Shown: positions 5,668 through 11,389 of the stretch, in pieces
Layout: each line of letters opens with the position of its first letter
How positions within the stretch are numbered: the stretch's first letter is position 1
Source: Bacteroidales bacterium UBA5235
GTDB lineage: Bacteria; Bacteroidota; Bacteroidia; Bacteroidales; VadinHA17
DNA: 11,389 bases
Assembly: GCA_002409145.1 (NCBI GenBank)
Contig: DHUL01000045.1
Span: 540-11,928, forward strand
Direction of reading: 5' to 3'
Notes under the pieces: model-generated
What the model was told of the DNA's origin: nothing
What the model saw: the letters and a program-made list of their open reading frames with translations, nothing else
The model's database searches: none
Translations under genes and position numbers: made by a program

Positions 5668-7086
5668 CTATTTCATTTTCACAGTTTTCTTTATCCAGGC
5701 CGTCATCAGCTCCATGACCTCAGGTGAGAATGTCTCCTCAATCCTGATGTACTCGTCCGGCGAGCCCGTTTCAGAATGCTGGAACAGGTGATTCAGATCC
5801 GGGAGCATAACCGTTTTTACCTTGCGGTTGCCTCCATTTTGCAGAGCTGTCTTGATTGCCGGCAGGTTTATCTCCTGGCTTACCTGCAGGTCCTTCCCGC
5901 CATTGAGGGCAAGAACCGGGCATTTTACCTGTGACCAGAACGGAGCCGGGTCAGTGGCAATGAAATACCGCATCCATGGATTATTGGCTGAGATCAGTCC
6001 CCTGGTGAATTCGGCCATTTTCTGCTTGCGTTCATCCTGTGTAAGTCCCTTATTATCCAGCTCCCTGCCATACCATTCTATGGCATCCTTGGAGAACTTG
6101 CGCTGGTCGGGCTCGTTAATGAGCATGCTGAAGAGCCTGCTGTTGGCTGCCAGGGTCTCATCAATTTCGGCTTGAGCAACTCCAGAGGCTCTCATAATAT
6201 CCTCCGACTGTCTGAGGATGATGTCATATCCCTTTACACCCGGACCGGCAAGGGAGACAATGAAAGCTATGTTCCTGTTGCGCGATGCTACTATGGGGGC
6301 AATCAGTCCGCCTTCGCTGTGGCCTGCAAGACCGATCTTACGGGAATTAATTTCCGGGCGCTCTATAAGGTATGTCACCGCTGCCTCCGCATCATCGGCG
6401 AAAGACATTGAGGTAGCTTTGATGATACTGCCTTTTGATTTTCCCATACCGCGGTCATCATAACGCAGCACGGCAATACCATTTCGGGTCAGATGGTCAG
6501 CCAGGACCTTGAAAGGCTTATGCATGTAAATAGATTCATCGCGGTCCTGCTGTCCGGAGCCCGAGATAAGAACTACGGCCGGGAAAGGTCCATCGCCTTG
6601 CGGAAGAGTGAGTGTTCCCGCCAGGCTGAAGTTCTCAACAGTGTTCATGAACATGACCTCTTCCTCGCGATAGGGGTAGGGAGGCATCGGCTCCTGCGGC
6701 CGGTTGTGAACCACTGGTTTTGCCCCTTTCTTTACTGACAGGGCATTTTTATGTCCCATCTGGGTGAAGGTTCCCGAAATCAATGAATCGCTGCTGAATC
6801 CACCCCGGTAACTTCCCTGGACAACCGGTATGTCAACAAAGACCGTATCGGCCTGAAGTGTGACTTCCCCGCACGGGATGTCAAATGCACCCTGATCCGG
6901 GGAGTCAAGTGTTGCCTTGATGGAGTCGGCTTCTGTTATTGTGAAACGGAATACCAGTTCGATTTCGACAGAGGGTGTCTTAAGTTTTCCGGACCATGCA
7001 CCTTCGAGATCCTTTGATGTGCGCTGACCTGATAGCATCAATCCGGCCATGAGATACAGACCGAGTAGCAAGGCTGTTCTTTTCAT
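5668..7086 (-). CDS. Exported alpha/beta hydrolase with N-terminal beta-rich domain
   Basis: The 472-residue product begins with a Sec-type signal peptide (MKRT, a hydrophobic core to about residue 18, probable cleavage near SGQ at 19-21). No lipobox cysteine follows, so a periplasmic or secreted protein is likely. Residues about 25-120 form a beta-rich domain of unknown role (LEGAWSGKL, then a run of alternating polar and hydrophobic segments) that I recognise as a recurrent partner of this hydrolase type. The catalytic domain (about 145-472) has an alpha/beta hydrolase core: VVLISGSGQQDRD (171-183) for the oxyanion region, YDDRGMGKS (209-217), nucleophile Ser257 in GHSEGG, probable acid Asp399 in LNGGKD and base His433 in PDLNHL. 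The substrate is unknown; ester or peptide hydrolysis (S9/dienelactone-like relatives) are both possible. It converges with the Nudix-HEAT gene across the octamer arrays and is divergent from yedF. Confidence 0.88.
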   Translation of the reverse strand: MKRTALLLGLYLMAGLMLSGQRTSKDLEGAWSGKLKTPSVEIELVFRFTITEADSIKATLDSPDQGAFDIPCGEVTLQADTVFVDIPVVQGSYRGGFSSDSLISGTFTQMGHKNALSVKKGAKPVVHNRPQEPMPPYPYREEEVMFMNTVENFSLAGTLTLPQGDGPFPAVVLISGSGQQDRDESIYMHKPFKVLADHLTRNGIAVLRYDDRGMGKSKGSIIKATSMSFADDAEAAVTYLIERPEINSRKIGLAGHSEGGLIAPIVASRNRNIAFIVSLAGPGVKGYDIILRQSEDIMRASGVAQAEIDETLAANSRLFSMLINEPDQRKFSKDAIEWYGRELDNKGLTQDERKQKMAEFTRGLISANNPWMRYFIATDPAPFWSQVKCPVLALNGGKDLQVSQEINLPAIKTALQNGGNRKVKTVMLPDLNHLFQHSETGSPDEYIRIEETFSPEVMELMTAWIKKTVKMK

Positions 7087-7200
7087 CAGTTAAAAAGTTT
7101 TTATCTGCCGGTCCGGTGAAATTTGCATTGAACATGATATTCAAATCATTCCCTGAATCCCTGTTTATACAGGCTTCATTGTATCCTTCCGGGTTAAACT

Positions 7201-7208
7201 CAAAGGTA
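7201..7208 (-). promoter_or_regulatory. Candidate -7 element (TACCTTTG) for the hydrolase gene
   Basis: The minus strand reads TACCTTTG, an exact TAnnTTTG match and the only one in the 160-bp divergent spacer on that strand. A TTG (minus strand, plus positions 7232-7234) lies 23 bp upstream, slightly farther than the usual 19-21. It predicts an untranslated leader of about 105 nt before the ATG at 7086, which is long, so support is moderate. Confidence 0.35.
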
Positions 7209-7220
7209 GCCATTTCTGAC

Positions 7221-7228
7221 TATATTTG
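7221..7228 (+). promoter_or_regulatory. -7 promoter element (TATATTTG) for yedF-selD
   Basis: This is an exact TAnnTTTG match 18 bp before the yedF ATG at 7247, predicting a leader of only about 12 nt. It includes the in-frame TTG at 7226-7228 that an automated caller could choose as the start; a start codon inside the -7 box would not be transcribed, so the element decides in favour of the ATG. The rest of the 7087-7246 spacer shows no other clear signal. I looked for, but did not see, a riboswitch or terminator. Confidence 0.55.
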
Positions 7229-7246
7229 AAGCAATTTCCGAAGCAT

Positions 7247-7867
7247 ATGAAAACTGTAGATACAAGGGGCCTCACCTGCCCCGCCCCGCTGATAAAAACA
7301 AGGCAGGGACTGAATGAGGCGGCACCTGACGAGCCTGTTCAGATTCTGATTGATAACTCTACTTCCCTCAACAATGTAAAGCGGTACCTCACTGACAACA
7401 GGATAAATTTTGAGGTCAGGGAGGAGGGTAGCCTTTCCATAGTCACTGTCACGAAAGGTGAGAAGGGCGAATTAATTGCAAACGAAGCAGGATACTGTGA
7501 TGCCGCGACAATGACAGTGCCCGCTGCCGGCAGGAAAACAGTGGTAGCCGTTACCTCTGACAGGATGGGCAGCGGCGACGATGAGCTCGGAACAAAGCTT
7601 ATGGTCTCCTTCTTCAGAACCCTGGTAATGCTTGAACCGGCGCCCTCAGCTATGGTCTTTTATAATACCGGTGTGAAGATGGCCCTGGATGATTCCCCGG
7701 TACTTGAACACATCAGGGAGCTGTCTGAGAAAGGAACTGCAATCTATCTGTGCACCACCTGCATAAATCATTTTGGCATCCGTGACCGCCTGCCGGCGGG
7801 AAGCTTCAGTGACATGTACCAGATACTGAATGTGCTTAAGGATGCGGATCATATAATCCGTCCATAA
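7247..7867 (+). CDS. yedF: YedF-like sulfurtransferase-type selenium metabolism protein
   Basis: The 206-residue product joins two domains: an N-terminal TusA/SirA-like domain (1 to about 72) with the CPxP motif DTRGLTCPAP (Cys11), and a C-terminal DsrE/F-like domain (about 97-206) starting VVAVTSDRMGSGDDELG and including a Cys pair in YLCTTCINHFG (Cys169, Cys172). This architecture matches the YedF family that is found next to selD and is thought to handle selenium or sulfur as a persulfide/perselenide carrier; its precise reaction has not been settled. It is separated from selD by 3 bp, a clear operon. The ATG at 7247 gives the family-like start MKTVDTRGL; the frame is open to a TTG at 7226, which lies in the promoter element. 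All cysteines used here are TGC/TGT codons. Confidence 0.9.
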   Translation: MKTVDTRGLTCPAPLIKTRQGLNEAAPDEPVQILIDNSTSLNNVKRYLTDNRINFEVREEGSLSIVTVTKGEKGELIANEAGYCDAATMTVPAAGRKTVVAVTSDRMGSGDDELGTKLMVSFFRTLVMLEPAPSAMVFYNTGVKMALDDSPVLEHIRELSEKGTAIYLCTTCINHFGIRDRLPAGSFSDMYQILNVLKDADHIIRP

Positions 7868-7870
7868 GTC

Positions 7871-8908
7871 ATGTCATTCGATCTGCTGACGACTGTTGAA
7901 ACCGGAGGCTGCTCTGCCAAAATTCCTCCCCGCCAGCTCGAGGAGTTACTGAAGGACCTGCCTCTACCTGCAGATCCGCGCATCCTGGTTGATATTTCAA
8001 CCCATGATGACGCCGGGGTTTACAGGATAAATGAGGAGACGGCACTGGTTATCACAACCGACTTCTTTCCGCCGGTTGTCAGTGATGGCTACGAGTTCGG
8101 CCTTATTGCTGCAGCAAACTCTATAAGTGATATTTACGCAATGGGAGGAACGCCCCTGGTGGCACTCAACATAATGATGTTTCCTTCAACCCGGATACCA
8201 ATGGGGGTATACAGGGATATACTCAGGGGAGGCTATGACAAGGCTCATGAGGCCGGAGTTAGCATCATCGGAGGCCATACTATTGATGATTATCCTCCGA
8301 AATACGGGCTGGCCGTGATCGGTACTGTGCATCCCGGCAGGATCATCACCAATGCCGGGGTGAAGGAGGGCGATGAGCTGATACTGACCAAACCACTGGG
8401 TACCGGCATCATCCTCGCAGGTCACAGGATGAACATGACAACATCCTCACAGCTCGGGAACGCAGTGGGACTGATGAAGCAACTCAATGCCCGCGGGGCG
8501 GCGCTGATGCATAAGTATGGCATCAGGGGCGCAACTGATATCACCGGCTTCGGGCTGGCCGGCCATGCCCTGAGGATGGCACGCGGCTCAGGGGTGACAA
8601 TAACTCTTGACATGAATAGAGTGCCCCTGCTTGAAGGGGTCTATGGGCTTGCTGACCAGGGCTGCATACCGGGAGCTGCGTTCCGTAACCTCGATTATAC
8701 GGAAGGAGAGACACTCTTTGCGGAAGGCCTGAATTACAACATGAAGATGATAGCTCATGATGCCCAGACTTCCGGTGGTCTGCTCATGGCTGTTGCACCG
8801 GAGATGAGCCGTGAACTGCTGAAAGAACTGCATGAGTCAGGTCACACTGAGGCAGCAGTAATCGGTAAAGCAACCAGGAAGACAGAGACCGCACTTATGC
8901 TGGCATGA
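7871..8908 (+). CDS. selD: Selenide, water dikinase (selenophosphate synthetase)
   Basis: The enzyme makes monoselenophosphate from selenide and ATP, the selenium donor for selenocysteine and for selenouridine in tRNA. The 345-residue product covers the full SelD length. The N-terminal loop TGGCSAKI retains the essential Cys (Cys14, aligned to E. coli Cys17) and Lys17; the residue aligned to E. coli Cys19 is Ala. Cys14 is encoded by TGC, so this is the cysteine rather than the selenocysteine (TGA) form. Further motifs are HDDAGVY (45-51), TTDFFPP (62-68), NSISDIYAMGG (83-93, metal-binding Asp87), GGHTID (134-139), TDITGFGLAGH (222-232) and HDAQTSGG (296-303). It lies 3 bp after yedF. Its stop is 9 bp from the stop of the convergent histidine kinase gene, leaving no room for a separate terminator. 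Confidence 0.95.
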   Translation: MSFDLLTTVETGGCSAKIPPRQLEELLKDLPLPADPRILVDISTHDDAGVYRINEETALVITTDFFPPVVSDGYEFGLIAAANSISDIYAMGGTPLVALNIMMFPSTRIPMGVYRDILRGGYDKAHEAGVSIIGGHTIDDYPPKYGLAVIGTVHPGRIITNAGVKEGDELILTKPLGTGIILAGHRMNMTTSSQLGNAVGLMKQLNARGAALMHKYGIRGATDITGFGLAGHALRMARGSGVTITLDMNRVPLLEGVYGLADQGCIPGAAFRNLDYTEGETLFAEGLNYNMKMIAHDAQTSGGLLMAVAPEMSRELLKELHESGHTEAAVIGKATRKTETALMLA

Positions 8909-8917
8909 AGACAGCAA

Positions 8918-10678
8918 TCAGGCAGGAAGGGAGAAGATAAATTCTGCTCCGCCACCCGGGCGTGTCCTGACCGAGATCTCTCCCCTGTGCAGCAATATCG
9001 CATTCTTGACAATAGCCAGCCCGAGGCCGGTGCCTCCGCTCTTGCGTGAACGGCCATCATCAATCCTGTAAAACCGCTCGAATATCCTCTCCTGATGCTC
9101 CGCAGGAATACCGATGCCATTGTCTGCAAAGGAGAAGGTGCGGAATCCGGGCTCACCGGGAAGGGTCCTCACCGTAACGGTGACCTTCTCACCGGCATAG
9201 GTGACGGCATTCTCAAGGAGGTTCTGGAATACCGATACAATCAACGACCTGTTCCCGTTGACCGTGGTGCCCGGGTCCAGGGCAATCTCCACCTTCATCT
9301 CCTTGCTCTTGATTTCAGTCATGAGATTGTCACAAACCTCCCTGACCACAACTGCAACGTCAACCTCACCGAACGGGAAGTTGCTTCCTGTCTCATCAAG
9401 CTTGTTCAATGTAACTATGTCATTGATCAGGTCAGTGAGGCGGGCAGACTGACCAAGGGCTTTTTCGAGGAAATGATTACGCTTCTCCTCATCCAGGTCT
9501 TTATTCACGAGCAGTGTTTCCAGGTATCCCCTGACCGATGCAATAGGAGTCTTGAGTTCATGTGCTATATTGGATGTCATCTGCTGCCGCATCGCCTTGT
9601 TCTGCTCGGCGGGGGTAATATCTGTAATGACAATCTCGAAGCTTTTGTCGTTGAACAGGATACATCTGACCGAGTAGTATTTGCCCCCTTTTTCAATCTG
9701 CATCTCGGTAGACGGGTTTTCCTGTTTCCCTGTCCTGGTTTTGAGATTGCTCTCCAGGAAAGTTTTGATTCCGTCGAATTCGGGGTGATCAATGAAACCC
9801 TCGGGTGTGAGTGAATATTCTCCGGTGATGGAGTTTAGGAATACCATGAAATGGCTGTTTGAGAGAGTCACTGTTCGTTCAGGGGAGAAAAACGCTACAC
9901 CCTCGTTGAGCACATGAAGGTGCCTGATGAGCTTCTCTTTCTGCAGCGACAACTCAGCTGCGTTGAGGGCCAGGTTATCATAAATCCTGACTATCTCCTT
10001 GCCTGTCTCACCGATCTCATTCTTTGGGAAGATTATTGAAGGGTCATTACCTTCGCCTCGTCTCATCCTTGCTGCAAAATCACGAAGCATTGTAATGCTT
10101 TTTCCCATCCGCTGCGTTACGGCAGCAAGAAGCCCCCAGATACCTGCGAAGACAACAGCCATGAAAACGAGAAAAATCTGTTCACGCTTCAGGAATCCCC
10201 TGATATTGATATTGTATTCCTCGGCCAGCCTGACATAGTGTGTATTGAAGTATCTCGAAAAGTAATAGTAGTCCTTGCCGGTCGATTCCGAGTGCCGGAT
10301 TGCAGTACCGTATGGTGAGAAGAGCGACTTGCCCACCTCGGGCCTGTTCAGATGATTCTCCATTGTTGACCAGTCGTCCACCGAGCTGTCATACAGCACT
10401 TTGCCATCAATTGCCAACACTGTGACCCGCAGGTCAGGTACAGGAATGAGGTTGAATATAGAGTCCACCAGGTGGTAGTTTCCTGATTTACTTAATGAAT
10501 TGACATTTATGTAGTTGTCAACAAGCTGAGCCATGTCATTCAGCCTGTTGTCAAGAGCTGCGATTTTGATGTCTTTCTCGCGGTGATACTGGAATGCCAG
10601 GATGAGGACCGTAAAGAGGAGGAAGATCCCGAAATAGTAAAGGAACAGTTTACGTCTGAAGCTTATAGACTTTGTCAT
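8918..10678 (-). CDS. PAS-containing sensor histidine kinase (PhoR-like)
   Basis: The 586-residue membrane sensor kinase has a first transmembrane helix at about 10-29, a periplasmic sensor region (about 31-165) of no recognised type, and a second helix at about 167-188. A HAMP-like linker follows (about 189-240), then a coiled coil and a PAS-like segment (about 250-355, HVLNEGVAFFSPERTVTLSN). The kinase core has HisKA with phosphoacceptor His373 in SNIAHELKTP, the N box at NLLENAVTYA (Asn486, Asn490), G1 at DNGIGIP (519-525), the F box at FERFYR (533-538) and G2 at GGTGLGLAIV (548-557). All catalytic motifs are intact. It is 12 bp downstream of the response regulator gene, its evident partner. 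The signal sensed cannot be read from the sequence; resemblance to PhoR is architectural and does not show phosphate sensing. Confidence 0.93.
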   Translation of the reverse strand: MTKSISFRRKLFLYYFGIFLLFTVLILAFQYHREKDIKIAALDNRLNDMAQLVDNYINVNSLSKSGNYHLVDSIFNLIPVPDLRVTVLAIDGKVLYDSSVDDWSTMENHLNRPEVGKSLFSPYGTAIRHSESTGKDYYYFSRYFNTHYVRLAEEYNINIRGFLKREQIFLVFMAVVFAGIWGLLAAVTQRMGKSITMLRDFAARMRRGEGNDPSIIFPKNEIGETGKEIVRIYDNLALNAAELSLQKEKLIRHLHVLNEGVAFFSPERTVTLSNSHFMVFLNSITGEYSLTPEGFIDHPEFDGIKTFLESNLKTRTGKQENPSTEMQIEKGGKYYSVRCILFNDKSFEIVITDITPAEQNKAMRQQMTSNIAHELKTPIASVRGYLETLLVNKDLDEEKRNHFLEKALGQSARLTDLINDIVTLNKLDETGSNFPFGEVDVAVVVREVCDNLMTEIKSKEMKVEIALDPGTTVNGNRSLIVSVFQNLLENAVTYAGEKVTVTVRTLPGEPGFRTFSFADNGIGIPAEHQERIFERFYRIDDGRSRKSGGTGLGLAIVKNAILLHRGEISVRTRPGGGAEFIFSLPA

Positions 10679-10690
10679 CGGACTGGTTTT

Positions 10691-11368
10691 TCATTCGCCA
10701 AAATAGTAACCGTACCCTGATTTGTTTCTGATCATATTACCTTTTCCGCCCAGTTTTTTGCGGATTCGGGCGATGGTCACGTCTACCGTACGGTCGGTTA
10801 CAATGACGTCACCACCCCAGACTCTTGCAAGTATCTCATGCCTGGGAAAAATCCTGCCCTCGTTACGGAGGAGAAGGGAAAGGATATCAAACTCCTTGCG
10901 GGTAAGCTCGAGGGCCTTGCCATCTGAAAGGATGAGATTGCTATCGTTGTCGACTGTGAAGGAACCGGCCACTGTCTCCATCGTCACCCGGGGGGGAGCT
11001 GACCGGCGGAGGATGGCTTTAACCCGCGCCATCAACTCCCTGACGCTGAACGGCTTAACGAGATAATCGTCGGCTCCGAGGTTGAAGCCGGTGATCCTGT
11101 CATTTTCAGTGTCCCTTGCGGTAAGGAAGATTATGGGAGTTGAAAGACCATTTTCCTTTCTTATCTTTTCCGCAAGGCGGAAGCCGGACATATGACCCAT
11201 CATCACGTCGAGAATGAACAGATCAAATGAGGAGAGGTTCTTACGCATTGCCTCCTCGGCCGAAAGGCAGGTGTCAACCTGGTAGCCTTCGCCCTCAAGG
11301 TTGAATGAGAGGATTTCGAGGATGGGTTCCTCATCATCTACGGCCAGTATCTTCTTCCTTTCGTTCAA
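10691..11368 (-). CDS. OmpR/PhoB-family response regulator
   Basis: This is a DNA-binding response regulator that should be phosphorylated by the kinase encoded just downstream. The receiver domain (about 6-118) has the acidic pair Asp11-Asp12, phosphoacceptor Asp54 in LFILDVMM, Thr83 in IIFLTAR and Lys105 in YLVKPF. The C-terminal winged-helix domain (about 128-223) includes LTRKEFDILSLLL, the recognition-helix stretch RTVDVTIARIRKKLG and the closing GYGYYF. The length of 225 residues is normal. The start is TTG at 11366-11368 (MNERKKILAVDDE). The frame is open upstream to the window edge without another ATG, GTG or TTG, so a start beyond the edge cannot be excluded, but the chosen N-terminus has the standard length for the family. 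Confidence 0.92.
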   Translation of the reverse strand: MNERKKILAVDDEEPILEILSFNLEGEGYQVDTCLSAEEAMRKNLSSFDLFILDVMMGHMSGFRLAEKIRKENGLSTPIIFLTARDTENDRITGFNLGADDYLVKPFSVRELMARVKAILRRSAPPRVTMETVAGSFTVDNDSNLILSDGKALELTRKEFDILSLLLRNEGRIFPRHEILARVWGGDVIVTDRTVDVTIARIRKKLGGKGNMIRNKSGYGYYFGE

Positions 11369-11372
11369 TTTT

Positions 11373-11389
11373 CGATGTGCGATGTGCGA
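11373..11389. repeat. Heptamer tandem repeat (cgatgtg)n at right edge
   Basis: The last 17 bases contain two full copies of a 7-bp unit and the start of a third, beginning 5 bp upstream of the response regulator start codon. The unit differs in length and sequence from the octamers elsewhere in the window. The tract is cut by the window edge, so its full size is unknown. Confidence 0.55.

Noticed and set aside
6980..7213. A 77-codon minus-strand open frame starting in the yedF/hydrolase spacer
   Set aside because: Its second half lies inside the hydrolase gene in another frame, the sequence resembles no family I know, and the candidate -7 element TACCTTTG falls inside its first codons. It is probably a chance reading frame, although the first ~40 residues look less noisy than most.
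7904..7921. Selenocysteine codon at the SelD active site
   Set aside because: The codon at the catalytic position is TGC (Cys), not TGA, so this is the cysteine form.
9095..9814. A 239-codon plus-strand open frame opposite the histidine kinase
   Set aside because: It is the antisense shadow of the kinase core, whose catalytic motifs are all intact on the minus strand. The plus-strand translation shows no recognisable domain.

Overview
The window looks like ordinary chromosome of a member of the Bacteroidota, probably Bacteroidales-like. This rests on gene content and promoter style rather than a marker gene. Several intergenic spaces carry exact matches to the Bacteroidota -7 promoter consensus TAnnTTTG, Shine-Dalgarno sequences are mostly absent, and several families have their typical Bacteroidota form: the short ~256-residue AMP nucleosidase, a lone HsdR-N-type nuclease-fold protein beside holA, and a HEAT-like domain that I associate with this phylum. 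Eleven protein genes fill almost all of the sequence. I see no rRNA, tRNA, CRISPR array, insertion sequence, prophage or integron.

Layout, left to right. (1) Positions 1-72 hold a short octamer repeat and the 3' flank of nhaC (minus strand), a Na+/H+ antiporter. (2) A yqgE/algH-family gene (plus) is divergent from nhaC across about 100 bp. (3) amn (AMP nucleosidase) and holA (DNA polymerase III delta) form a minus-strand pair with a TGATG stop/start overlap. (4) Divergent from amn, across 62 bp holding two facing -7 elements, lies a plus-strand pair joined by an ATGA overlap: a stand-alone PD-(D/E)XK HsdR-N-like protein and a MutT-type Nudix hydrolase fused to a C-terminal HEAT-like domain. 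(5) A 115-bp convergent intergenic region is built almost entirely of octamer repeats in opposing orientation. (6) An exported alpha/beta hydrolase (minus) follows. (7) A yedF-selD selenium operon (plus) starts just after an exact TATATTTG promoter element. (8) An OmpR/PhoB-type response regulator and a PAS-containing sensor histidine kinase (minus) run to the right edge, where a short heptamer repeat abuts the regulator start.

Functionally, amn, holA and the Nudix fusion belong to nucleotide pools and replication, and the HsdR-N-like protein probably acts on nucleic acid. yedF-selD points to selenophosphate production, so the organism probably makes selenoproteins or selenium-modified tRNA, although no other selenium gene is visible here. 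The two observations most worth a second look are the MutT-HEAT fusion coupled to an orphan nuclease-fold gene, and the phase-locked octamer arrays (GTC every 8 bp) placed downstream of three genes in the same orientation relative to transcription.
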